This document shows positions 19,853 to 29,310 of a stretch of DNA of 64,000 nt, piece after piece. The translations under genes were made by a program, and so were the position numbers. Origin of the DNA: an uncultured Eubacteriales bacterium (GTDB lineage Bacteria; Bacillota; Clostridia; Oscillospirales; Acutalibacteraceae). The stretch lies in NCBI GenBank assembly GCA_934486705.1, contig CAKSQS010000003.1, forward strand, positions 62,001 to 126,000, given 5' to 3'. The notes beneath the pieces were generated by a model. It saw only the letters and a program-made list of their open reading frames with translations, was not told the DNA's origin and searched no databases. Numbering within the stretch: the first letter of the stretch is position 1; each line of letters starts with the position of its first letter.

Positions 19853-21663
19853 GAAGGATCTTAGCAACGGTACTTTCGGCAATAATGGTTCTTACCGTTG
19901 TTGCGTGCGACAGCAACAATAAGAACAATGATTCCGACAGCCAAAAAGGTAAGGCGGTTAATCTTCTTTCTTATGATAAACCTGTGGAGCGGAAAAATGC
20001 AAAAATCAAGAAAATCAATTGTTTGACGCAGGTTCTCAGAGCAGGTAAAAAATGCGAACTGGAGCTATTGCTTGATACGCTTGACGTAAATGTTTTCGAC
20101 CCCGCGGAAATAGCGCTTGACATTACGGTTTCAAAGGACGATGAAATGCTCAGCTTTCCCGGTTTTTTTTACAGAGCGTACGGTTGGAACGAGGAGGGGC
20201 GCTGCGGACCCGCTGTTGAAGGAAGCGACTCATGGCGTTTCAGAATAGTTGTTCCCGAAAAGGGAATTTGGAATTATAAAATTGTACTTACACAGGCAGG
20301 CAAGGAAACAGATGAACTTGAGGGAAGCCTGGAATTTGCCGATAAGTCGGAGGATTACAGGGGTATAATCGGAGTTTCAAAAACCGATACAAGATATTTT
20401 GCTTTTGAAAACGGGGATGTGTATATTCCTATGGGTCATAATGTGGCCTGGAATACCGAGAGTAAAAGCAGCTACAGTTATATATTCTACCGTGATAAAA
20501 TAAAAAAGCTTGCCGAAAACGGCGGTAATTTTATCAGAATATGGATGGCTACGTGGGATTTGTCACTTTATTCAAGTAATGCTTCGCCGACGGATTTTTC
20601 ATCGCGCCTCGGAAATGCCTCCGTATTAGACAGAATTCTTGACGAATGCAATAAGAACGGGGTGTATGTAGAGCTTGCTCTTTATCATCACGGACAGTTT
20701 ATTGCAACAAAAACCGACGCCGCATGGAGCCAAAATCCTTTTAACGCAAACAGGAAAAACGGTTATCTTGAAAAAGCGGAGGATTTTTGGACGGATGAGC
20801 GTGCAAAGTCTGACGCAAAATGCTATTTAAGATATATGGTTGCACGGTACGGTTATTCCGATAATATTCTTACATGGGAATTAGGAAACGAAATTACATC
20901 GTCCGACGGTGAAGAATATGATATCAGAAATTGGTGTCATGAAATGGCTGAGTATGTCAGAAGTATTGATATGAAACAGCATATGGTTACGGCAAGTACC
21001 GCTGTTGCAGACAGTACATTTAATTTTGATAAGACCTTTGATTTTATTAATATTCATTGGTACGGGTGGGATACCGTTAAGGATATTATGTCTAAAATCA
21101 GCGCCTTTTCGATAATGTATAAAAGACCTGTACTTATTGCGGAGCTTGGTAAGGACTGGCAGGGAGATGCCGAGATATATAATGAAACATATCTGCATCA
21201 GCAAATATTAGCGGGACTCTTTTCATGCAGTGCAGGTTCATCTGCCGCATGGCAGCCTGACCTTCTTGACGCTCTTCCGGATGATGCGGGCTACAAGGCG
21301 TATACCGTACCGGCAAAAATTGCCGCTCAAATACCGTTCGGAAAACAAAAAATGGTTTTTATTACGAATACAACGGCAGGCTTGTCCGATGAAAATCTTA
21401 CCGTGGGCGGATATAAATGGGATAACGGCATTTATGCCTGGTTGCTTGATAATAATTATACTCCGGCTGATAGGATAGAAACGGAATATAACGGCACAGA
21501 GCTTTCGGTTAAGCTTGAAAGCGGGAAATATGTCGTAAAATGGATAGATGGTTGGAGCGGAGAAATTGTTTCAACGGAAAATGTCGATCATAACGGCGGA
21601 AAAATATTACTTACCTCTCCGAAGTGGTCAAAGGATATATTCGTTTTTGCAGAGCTTGCTTAA
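19849..21663 (+). CDS. DUF5060/clan GH-A glycoside hydrolase lipoprotein
   Basis: A 604-residue lipoprotein with lipobox VVAC at the end of a short signal peptide. A DUF5060-like beta domain (about 50-165) precedes a TIM-barrel of the cellulase/mannanase clan. The acid/base is expected at Glu348 in TWELGNEITS and the nucleophile at Glu432 in VLIAELGKDW. Other markers are NFIRIWMATWDLSL, ALYHHGQF and YLRYMVARYGYS. A small C-terminal beta domain follows. It overlaps the previous gene by ATGA. It is one of three paralogues in the locus and the one tethered to the outer membrane face. Endo- or exo-mannosidase activity is plausible but the sequence alone does not settle the substrate. Confidence 0.82.
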   Translation: MRRILATVLSAIMVLTVVACDSNNKNNDSDSQKGKAVNLLSYDKPVERKNAKIKKINCLTQVLRAGKKCELELLLDTLDVNVFDPAEIALDITVSKDDEMLSFPGFFYRAYGWNEEGRCGPAVEGSDSWRFRIVVPEKGIWNYKIVLTQAGKETDELEGSLEFADKSEDYRGIIGVSKTDTRYFAFENGDVYIPMGHNVAWNTESKSSYSYIFYRDKIKKLAENGGNFIRIWMATWDLSLYSSNASPTDFSSRLGNASVLDRILDECNKNGVYVELALYHHGQFIATKTDAAWSQNPFNANRKNGYLEKAEDFWTDERAKSDAKCYLRYMVARYGYSDNILTWELGNEITSSDGEEYDIRNWCHEMAEYVRSIDMKQHMVTASTAVADSTFNFDKTFDFINIHWYGWDTVKDIMSKISAFSIMYKRPVLIAELGKDWQGDAEIYNETYLHQQILAGLFSCSAGSSAAWQPDLLDALPDDAGYKAYTVPAKIAAQIPFGKQKMVFITNTTAGLSDENLTVGGYKWDNGIYAWLLDNNYTPADRIETEYNGTELSVKLESGKYVVKWIDGWSGEIVSTENVDHNGGKILLTSPKWSKDIFVFAELA

Positions 21664-21678
21664 ATTGGAGAATTTTAC

Positions 21679-23919
21679 ATGGTAGAAAGTAAATTAAACA
21701 AATTGTTGGATTCCCTAAGTATTGATCAAAAAATCGGACAATTGGTTCAACTGAACGGTGCGGTGTTGGGGGATAAAGGAGCGCTTGTTACGGGCGAGCT
21801 TGACGGTTCGGATTTTCCCGCAGCTCAGGTTAGGAATATCGGCTCTGTGTTATCGGTTTACGATCCGGAAAAAATAAAGGAAATTCAAGATATTCATTTA
21901 TCTCAAAATCCTATTCCTCTCATGTTTATGGTAGATGTTATTCACGGCGCAACAACCGTCTATCCCGTCGCATTGGCGCAGGGCTGCTCCTTTGACGTAA
22001 ATCTTTCAAAGCGGCTTTCCGAAATTGGCGCAAGGGAAGCGTCACAGCTTGGAATTCATGTCACTTTTTCTCCTATGGTCGATTTGGTGCGTGACCCGAG
22101 ATGGGGGCGTGTTGTTGAAAGCTACGGTGAGGATACTTTGCTTAATTCGCTTATGGGAGCGGCGGCGGTCAAGGGATATCAGGGAAAGGGTTTATCCGAA
22201 AAGGGCACCGTAGCCGCTTGCGTTAAGCATTTTGCCGGTTACGGTGCCGCCGAAGGCGGCAGAGATTATGACAGCGTCAGTCTTTCCGAACACGATTTGC
22301 TTGAGTATTATTTACCGTCTTATCATTCGGCGCTGAAAGCCGGAGCAGAAATGATAATGTCATCCTTCAATACCCTGAACGGAATGCCTGCCGTAATAAA
22401 TAAAAAGCTTGCGGTAGATATTTTGCGTAACAAATGGGGATTTGAAGGCGTCAACATAACCGATTACGGCGCATTGGAGCTTTTGAAAAACGACGGTGTT
22501 TCCGATAACTATACGGATTCTGCGCGGATCGCCCTTGAGCGGGGAACCGATATTGATATGATGTCGGTATGCTATATAAACGGCTTGCACGCGCTTGAAC
22601 AAAAGGGCAAACTGGATACTGAAGCCTTAAATCGGGCGGTTATGCGTGTATTAAAGCTGAAAAATAAGCTTGGTTTGTTTGAAAATCCTTACCGTTTTTT
22701 ACAGCTTGACAAAGAAAAAAGGTCAATTTCGTTAAAAGAAAATCGAATTGAAGCGCAGAACAGCGTTCCGAAATGCAGCGTTTTATTAAAAAACGACAAC
22801 CGGATTTTACCTCTTAATAAGGATTGTAAGATTGCATTTATAGGGCCTTTCGTTGAAAGCCGCAGACTTACGGGACCGTGGTGCTTTGAAACCTGCGATT
22901 CGGAAACCGTAATGAATCTTCGCGAGGCAATAGAACGGCTGAAGCTCTCAAAAGCGCCGCTGTTTGAAGTCGGTTGCTCGTTAAGAATGTGCAATGACGC
23001 CGGAAAAGATAATGTTGAGGCGAATGACGGTATACTGTTACATAAGGCGTTATCCGCGGCAAAACAGGCAGATGTTGTTGTTATGGCTGTCGGTGAGGAT
23101 CTGTCGCTTTCGGGAGAATGCAGAAGCAGGGGAAATATTACCGTTCCCGAAAATCAAATCAATCTGTTTGAAAAGGTATACGAAGTAAACCGAAGGATTG
23201 TTGTTGTTTTATTCAACGGCAGACCCTTGGATATTACGAATATTTCAGAGCGTGCGAGCGCGGTTTTAGAGGTATGGCATCCGGGCAGTGAAGGTGCAAA
23301 ACCCATAGCCGATATGCTTTTCGGTTATGCAATTCCTTCGGGTAAGCTTTCTATGAGTTTTCCGAAAACGGTTGCGCAAATTCCGATTTATCATAATATA
23401 TTACCTGCGCATTACCGCAATAGGGATCCGAAACCGGGTGAGTATATAAGCGATTTTAAGACCCGTTATATTGATTGCTCCGGATATCCGCTATATCCCT
23501 TTGGATACGGACTCAGTTATACAACCTTTGAGTATTCGGATACCTTTCTCAGTTCGGACCGCCTTACCGCAGACACAAAAATAATTGCTTCTGCCAAAAT
23601 CAGTAACACAGGTGAATATGATGCCGAAGAAACGGTTCAGCTGTATCTGAGAGATCCGGTAGCGAGTATTTCCCGCCCGGTCAGAGAGCTGAAGGGATTT
23701 AAACGTATAATGATACCCTCCGGAGAAACGATGGAAGTTAACTTTGAAATAGATGAAGAAATGCTGAAGTTTTATGATGAGGACGGACGTTATATTTCAG
23801 AGCCGGGCGAATTCCGCGTTATAATAGCACCTAACAGTATGGTTGATTTGGTGGACGACGAATTTAATGCGGAGCCGGTTCAAAAGCGCGGTTATGCGGT
23901 TTTTCGGCTGGTAGGGTGA
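21679..23919 (+). CDS. GH3 beta-glycosidase, cytosolic
   Basis: A 746-residue protein lacking a signal peptide. The N-terminal GH3 TIM-barrel includes PVALAQGCSFD, DLVRDPRWGRVVESYGED, CVKHFAGYGAAEGGRDYD and GVNITDYGALELL, with the nucleophile expected at Asp262. Most relatives have SDW where this has TDY. The alpha/beta sandwich domain (about 370-580) includes VVVMAVGEDLSLSGE, and a fibronectin III-like C-terminal domain (about 650-745) includes PVRELKGFKRI. It resembles BglX-type beta-glucosidases. It probably trims imported oligosaccharides. It begins 15 bases after the GH-A lipoprotein, with TTGGAG as ribosome site. Confidence 0.9.
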   Translation: MVESKLNKLLDSLSIDQKIGQLVQLNGAVLGDKGALVTGELDGSDFPAAQVRNIGSVLSVYDPEKIKEIQDIHLSQNPIPLMFMVDVIHGATTVYPVALAQGCSFDVNLSKRLSEIGAREASQLGIHVTFSPMVDLVRDPRWGRVVESYGEDTLLNSLMGAAAVKGYQGKGLSEKGTVAACVKHFAGYGAAEGGRDYDSVSLSEHDLLEYYLPSYHSALKAGAEMIMSSFNTLNGMPAVINKKLAVDILRNKWGFEGVNITDYGALELLKNDGVSDNYTDSARIALERGTDIDMMSVCYINGLHALEQKGKLDTEALNRAVMRVLKLKNKLGLFENPYRFLQLDKEKRSISLKENRIEAQNSVPKCSVLLKNDNRILPLNKDCKIAFIGPFVESRRLTGPWCFETCDSETVMNLREAIERLKLSKAPLFEVGCSLRMCNDAGKDNVEANDGILLHKALSAAKQADVVVMAVGEDLSLSGECRSRGNITVPENQINLFEKVYEVNRRIVVVLFNGRPLDITNISERASAVLEVWHPGSEGAKPIADMLFGYAIPSGKLSMSFPKTVAQIPIYHNILPAHYRNRDPKPGEYISDFKTRYIDCSGYPLYPFGYGLSYTTFEYSDTFLSSDRLTADTKIIASAKISNTGEYDAEETVQLYLRDPVASISRPVRELKGFKRIMIPSGETMEVNFEIDEEMLKFYDEDGRYISEPGEFRVIIAPNSMVDLVDDEFNAEPVQKRGYAVFRLVG

Positions 23920-23953
23920 CAGTAAGATTAAAAGGTGCAGATAGGAGAATAAT

Positions 23954-25618
23954 ATGCTGATTTCACCAAAACAGACTGTTAAAATAAGCGGTGATTATTT
24001 TTTGGATTTTACCGCTGTATCATCAAAGCTTGTTACTAATGAGCTTATAGAATTTTCGGTTATTTCAGCCTGTTATTTTAATAAGTATTATGACGAAGAT
24101 GAAGTTTTTTTACGGATGGAATACGGATTAAACAACTCAAAAAATGTTCAGTACGGATTTCTGATGCGGAATAGGGAGTGGCGGATAAGAATATCCGTCT
24201 CCGATGTCGGTCTTTACAGTGCAAAACTGATTCTTTGCGTTAATAGGCAAAAGACCGATGAATTTCAATTCGATTTTGAGGTTTTAAGGGGAACCGATTT
24301 GCGGGGCACATTAAATGCGGAACCGAATAATAAAAAACATTTTGCTTTTGAAAACGGCGAGAATTATACTGCATTCGGCGAAAATCTTTGCTGGGGCAAA
24401 CCGGGTGAAAACAGGCTTGAATATTATAAGAGGATGATTGAAAAGTTTGCAAGGTACGGTCTCAATTGGACAAGAATATGGCTTACGGCGGAATGGTTTA
24501 TCAATTTAATACCGAAAAACTCTTACCCGTGCAACTTTTTAGAGAAGCAAACGGATTTTGAACTTCTTGATGAAATAGTTTCTTTGCTTGAAAAAAACGG
24601 TATATATGTGCAAATGGTACTGTTCAATCACGGCAATCTCAGATCCGAGGGCAATGACAGTAGCTGGAACGATTTCGGCTTTAATAATGAAACAAAAGAG
24701 GGATACCTGGAAAAACCGAGCGATTTTTTCATAAACGAACAGGCAATAAGAGACGTTAAAAGCTATATCAGATATATTTCCGCAAGATACGGGTACTCAA
24801 CGCATATTCTTTGTTGGGAGTTGTTTAACGAGGCAAATGCCGCCGAGGGCGATTCCGAAGCGGTATGCCGGTGGCACAGAATCATGACTGAATATTTCAG
24901 GAAAATTGACATTCGTAAGCATATGATTACAACCAGCTCCGCAAGTGTAATATATCCTTTAATTTATGACAATATGTTTGATTTCATTAATATACACCGT
25001 TATGGGGAAATAGCAAACATTTACCATTTGATATCCGATGTGTACTGGGCATCGGTCAGCTATAACAGACCGGTTCTTCTTTCGGAATGCGGTGCAAGCT
25101 GGAGTTCGGGTGATACAAACGAAGCGGTTGTTCATCAGTATCTCTGGGCAGGGGCTATGTGTAACAGTGCAGGCGGGGGAATGCTGTGGTTTTGGTTTGA
25201 ACATGATGAAATTCCAAATAATGCAATTTACAAACAATATTATTATACGGCGGAATTTTTTAAAAATATCCGTTGGAATAATAAAAAAATGAGGCATATT
25301 CTCTCTCCGGATTTAAAAATATCAAATGAATCGGTTAACGCTATGGGTTATTTGTCCGAGGATTTTGCCGTTTTATGGTTTTATGACCACAGATATACAT
25401 TTTTCTCGAAAGAATATGAAGAGATTATTGATACAAAATTTACTTTGTCACTTGATAGCGGCGTTTACATTTTACATTGGTATGACGCATGGACAGGAAA
25501 AACCGTATTCAGCGAGAGTATAACGGTTGACTTAAACGGTACCGAAATCACAATAAATAAATTCAGCAGGGATATTTCTCTTTATGCGGAAAGGAAAAGA
25601 ACAGATGAGGATCGTTAA
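23954..25618 (+). CDS. DUF5060/clan GH-A glycoside hydrolase, leaderless
   Basis: A 554-residue enzyme of the same architecture as the lipoprotein at 19849, but beginning MLISPKQTVKISGDYF with no signal peptide, so it should act in the cytosol. DUF5060-like residues about 10-110 are followed by the TIM-barrel. The acid/base is expected at Glu293 (CWELFNEANAAE) and the nucleophile at Glu378 (VLLSECGASWSSG). Shared markers are NWTRIWLTAEWF, YIRYISARYGYS and NIHRYGE. The ATG follows AGGAGAA. The next gene starts 14 bases before its stop. Sequence divergence from its two paralogues suggests a different position in the degradation cascade. Confidence 0.82.
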   Translation: MLISPKQTVKISGDYFLDFTAVSSKLVTNELIEFSVISACYFNKYYDEDEVFLRMEYGLNNSKNVQYGFLMRNREWRIRISVSDVGLYSAKLILCVNRQKTDEFQFDFEVLRGTDLRGTLNAEPNNKKHFAFENGENYTAFGENLCWGKPGENRLEYYKRMIEKFARYGLNWTRIWLTAEWFINLIPKNSYPCNFLEKQTDFELLDEIVSLLEKNGIYVQMVLFNHGNLRSEGNDSSWNDFGFNNETKEGYLEKPSDFFINEQAIRDVKSYIRYISARYGYSTHILCWELFNEANAAEGDSEAVCRWHRIMTEYFRKIDIRKHMITTSSASVIYPLIYDNMFDFINIHRYGEIANIYHLISDVYWASVSYNRPVLLSECGASWSSGDTNEAVVHQYLWAGAMCNSAGGGMLWFWFEHDEIPNNAIYKQYYYTAEFFKNIRWNNKKMRHILSPDLKISNESVNAMGYLSEDFAVLWFYDHRYTFFSKEYEEIIDTKFTLSLDSGVYILHWYDAWTGKTVFSESITVDLNGTEITINKFSRDISLYAERKRTDEDR

Positions 25619-28600
25619 GGATAAAAGGTTGCTTTTAAAGGCTGTTGCAGCCGTGGCGACCGTTGCTTTGTTAATTACGGGCTTAGATATTTTTGCAGCC
25701 GCAACGGAATATGACGCTCCGGTAAAATCACAGTTAGAAACCTGGATACAGCTTTCGGATAATCTGTTGAGCCAAAAAAAGAATTATGTTGAGGGTTACT
25801 ATGATTTTATTGTTGCGCGTGCCAAGGCTAAAACAGCACTGAAAAACGGTACCGATTATTTAGCGTCAATTCAAAAGCTGAAGGATTCTTGGGGAAATCT
25901 GGTTTACACTAAGCGAATTCAATTTGCAAAACCGTCTTACGGAACATATAATGAACCGACCGATAATATGTTCGGAGAGTACAAAAGGGTGAGTGTGGGC
26001 AATCAACCGCAGATTGAGTGGATTCTTAATAAAGATTTGAATTTTTGGAAAAATGCTGAAAGTATTGATTTTTCGGTGAGCGGGTATGCATCTGCCGCGG
26101 GGGCGACTGCTACAGATCCGAATTGGGGACAGGTGCTGATCAAAAACAGCGCCGATGAATATATACCGCTTTGTAATGAAAACGGGGAAAGCTTTGATGT
26201 TTTCGGTAAATTCGGAGCTATTGAAAAAGAAGCAAAAAAAATAACAATCCCCGCCGAATACATTGATAATCAAACCGTTTACGGGAGCGGAAAGATTGAA
26301 TTACTGATTTTTAAATTAGGCGAAAATCGCGGAACGGAAAATACCGTTACTGTCGGAAGTCTTTTTGCAACCGTGAGATATAGCGAAGTGCTTCCTATGC
26401 AACCCGCATACGTCGATAAAGCCGGCGGAACAGTAAAATACGGCAGTTCGGTTACGGTTTCCGTTCCGGCGGGAACATCGGCTTTTTATACGGTTGACGG
26501 CACAGAACCAACGGTTTTTTCAAAGGCCTGTGCCGACGGTGAGAAAATTACCGTAAAAAATCCTAATCTGAAAATATTATCTGTATGCAAGGATGGCAGT
26601 GACACAATACTTTCTTACACATATACTCCGGTAAAGGTTACGAGAAATGAAATAATTTCAGCATTAAACAGAATCGGACAAGCCGGGGATTACTCAAATT
26701 GCAATGATATTTTTATTGCCGGCAAGGCCTGTTCCGTAATTTGGGAAAAAGAAGAGGACGAAGCGCTTGCCGAGAGCTTTGCGGAATCGGTTAAGGAAAG
26801 GGTGAAATTGTCCGATTATATTGATTTTGCAAACGAAATCGACATTTCATTGCAAGAGGAATGTGCCGATACATTAGTGTTTGAAAGTGTGAATAGTGCC
26901 GACGAAAACGGTATGACAGAGCAACAAAAGGCACATAAAAGGATACTGTGCGATGCCATTAATACGGCTTGCACGGTTATTCCCGAAGCAAATATTGTCG
27001 GTGGCACAATACTTGTCTCAAATGCCTTTGCCGCAGAAGGTGAAAAGGTCACTGTTGAAATTGTTCCCGACGGCGGCTATAGGCTCAAGCCGGATTCTTT
27101 GGCTGTTATTTCCGATATTGGCGCAATATTCCCGCAACGCAAAAATTTCAGAAACGGCAGCGAGGATTCAAACAGCTTTTTATTTGTTATGCCGTCAAAT
27201 TCAAAGCTGGTCAGGGTTTCGGCTGAGTTTGTAAGTGCTGTGAGCATAGGAAATGCGGGACGGGCGCAATGTGTGACTTATGATGACGGTCAAGATGCTT
27301 TAAAGCTTATTTACCGATGTTATAACGTCAATGAAATATTTTCATACGGTGTTATTTTAACCTCATGGAAATCATTTTACGAATCCGAAGAAACTGAGTT
27401 TGATTTATCTTACGGAGGCAAAATTACAAAAATAAGTAATAAAAGCCGTAATTTTGAAATATTTGACAGATGCAGCGACTATACCGATTTTTCCGTGGCG
27501 GTAACCTATGACAAAAATTCAAAAAACAAGTCTGAAAAGTTGATTTCAAGGGGATATGCAATTTTAAAAGACGGCACAATACAGTATTCCGACATTCTGA
27601 TTTGTTCATATAACGAGCTTGCAAATTCCAATCTTTCGGATGATATGAATATTTACGGAAACCGTACCGGGGCAAACGGAATAATCAAAAACGTTTTTAC
27701 GAACGAAAATTCAATTGTTTGCGGAAATATGCTGGAAATGAAAATAGACATTGACGGTTCGTTAAACAACATAACAATTGACAATTGTACCGTTGATGCT
27801 GTTTTTACATCGCCCGACGGTGTTGAACACCGAATACCGGGTTTTTATTCGGAGGATTCGGCATACAGTACGGCATACAATAAAAATATAAAGAACGGTA
27901 AATGCTATTGGAAATTAAGATACACCCCGTCATATATCGGCGAATGGAAATACAAGTTGATCTTAAAAACAAACGGGCAGACTGCCGATGCGCAAAGCGG
28001 TATGTTCGTTGTGAAGGACGGCGACAGCAAATTGCAAAAGGTTTCTGTTCGGGGAAAATCGTTTGTTTTTGAGGACGGAACAAATTATACTCCTATAGGA
28101 ATAAACGTTGCATGGGAGGAATCTGCCGCAGAGTATTTGAATTACATTAAGAATATAGCGGATAACGGCGGGAATTATATCAGAATATGGCTTTCCGAAT
28201 ACGGTATAGGTCTTCTTGACACAAACGGAAGGGCGGTTGATTCGGATTATAATTCGACCGACGCCGCCTATTTGGACGCGGTATTTAGGTATGCCGAGGA
28301 ACGGGGCGTATATATACAGTTGGTCCCCCTGTTTCACGGAATGTTCAGCTCGGCGGGGACTGATACGGCATGGGTTTCATGTAGCTTTAATGCGGTTAAC
28401 AAATACGGTTATTTACAAACGCCGACGGAATTTTGGGTGAATGAAAGGGCAAAATCCGAAATTAAAAATTATTTCAGGTATATTGTGGCCCGTTACGGTT
28501 ACAGCAATAGCCTTTTATCGGTTGAATTGTGCAATGAAATTCTTTCATCGGAAGGAATAACGGAAACGGTTGCAGACGAATGGTGCAGGGAAATATCCGA

Positions 28601-29309
28601 TTATATCAGAGAAATTGACGATAACCGTAATTTAATTACGGTAAGCAGCGCTTCAAGTCAGATCGATCTCATTTATTCCGATTGCTTCGATTACATAAAT
28701 ATACATAGATACAGCGACAGCTTGGAGCGGTTCTTTTCGGACATAAGCACGGGCAACGATTGTAACAAACCGTTGCTTATAAGTGAAGCGGGTTATTCCT
28801 ACAGCGAGCCGGTTGTTAATACAACAGTGGTGCATACGCAAAACTGGGCTGCCTATATGGGAGGAAGCGTCGGCGGCGCAATGAGCTGGTATTGGCCTGA
28901 AATTGAGGCCTTAACAGATCAAAACGGCACCAATCCCATCTATCGCGATATGCGTTATCTTACCGATTTTTCAAGAAAAATCGGTAGAACAGGATTACCG
29001 CGCACAACTATTACTCAATCAAACTTGTATGATTATGATACTAAAAGTAATGCAGTCGGTTTTTGTTGCGGAGCTAATGCTTATCTGTGGTTATATGATA
29101 AAGATGCAATAAACGGCAACAGTGATATACACATAAAATCAGATATTACGGTTTCAATGCCCGACGGTGATTATCAAATAGTTGTATATGACACCTATAC
29201 GGGAAACAAGCTTTCCGCAAATGAAAAAACATCGGCAAACGGATGGATTTCCTTTTCTGTAAATAATTGGAGCAAAGATGTTGTAATAGAAATTATAAAG
29301 GAAAAATAG
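25605..29309 (+). CDS. secreted multidomain DUF5060/clan GH-A enzyme
   Basis: A 1234-residue exported protein. I chose the ATG at 25605, about ten bases after AAGGA; the in-frame ATG at 25584 is less likely. The order is: signal peptide (about 1-36); one FIVAR-like helical plus beta unit (about 40-260) like those at 13727 and 16163; a chitobiase-C-terminal-like repeat (FYTVDGTEPT, about 285-340); a helical/beta linker with a VEIVPDGGYRLKP block; DUF5060 (about 690-800); and the GH-A barrel. The acid/base is expected at Glu978 (VELCNEILSS) and the nucleophile at Glu1061 (LLISEAGYSYSEP). No anchor is visible, so it is probably released or held by the N-terminal modules. It overlaps the preceding gene by 14 bases. 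Confidence 0.8.
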   Translation: MRIVKDKRLLLKAVAAVATVALLITGLDIFAAATEYDAPVKSQLETWIQLSDNLLSQKKNYVEGYYDFIVARAKAKTALKNGTDYLASIQKLKDSWGNLVYTKRIQFAKPSYGTYNEPTDNMFGEYKRVSVGNQPQIEWILNKDLNFWKNAESIDFSVSGYASAAGATATDPNWGQVLIKNSADEYIPLCNENGESFDVFGKFGAIEKEAKKITIPAEYIDNQTVYGSGKIELLIFKLGENRGTENTVTVGSLFATVRYSEVLPMQPAYVDKAGGTVKYGSSVTVSVPAGTSAFYTVDGTEPTVFSKACADGEKITVKNPNLKILSVCKDGSDTILSYTYTPVKVTRNEIISALNRIGQAGDYSNCNDIFIAGKACSVIWEKEEDEALAESFAESVKERVKLSDYIDFANEIDISLQEECADTLVFESVNSADENGMTEQQKAHKRILCDAINTACTVIPEANIVGGTILVSNAFAAEGEKVTVEIVPDGGYRLKPDSLAVISDIGAIFPQRKNFRNGSEDSNSFLFVMPSNSKLVRVSAEFVSAVSIGNAGRAQCVTYDDGQDALKLIYRCYNVNEIFSYGVILTSWKSFYESEETEFDLSYGGKITKISNKSRNFEIFDRCSDYTDFSVAVTYDKNSKNKSEKLISRGYAILKDGTIQYSDILICSYNELANSNLSDDMNIYGNRTGANGIIKNVFTNENSIVCGNMLEMKIDIDGSLNNITIDNCTVDAVFTSPDGVEHRIPGFYSEDSAYSTAYNKNIKNGKCYWKLRYTPSYIGEWKYKLILKTNGQTADAQSGMFVVKDGDSKLQKVSVRGKSFVFEDGTNYTPIGINVAWEESAAEYLNYIKNIADNGGNYIRIWLSEYGIGLLDTNGRAVDSDYNSTDAAYLDAVFRYAEERGVYIQLVPLFHGMFSSAGTDTAWVSCSFNAVNKYGYLQTPTEFWVNERAKSEIKNYFRYIVARYGYSNSLLSVELCNEILSSEGITETVADEWCREISDYIREIDDNRNLITVSSASSQIDLIYSDCFDYINIHRYSDSLERFFSDISTGNDCNKPLLISEAGYSYSEPVVNTTVVHTQNWAAYMGGSVGGAMSWYWPEIEALTDQNGTNPIYRDMRYLTDFSRKIGRTGLPRTTITQSNLYDYDTKSNAVGFCCGANAYLWLYDKDAINGNSDIHIKSDITVSMPDGDYQIVVYDTYTGNKLSANEKTSANGWISFSVNNWSKDVVIEIIKEK

Positions 29310-29310
29310 T

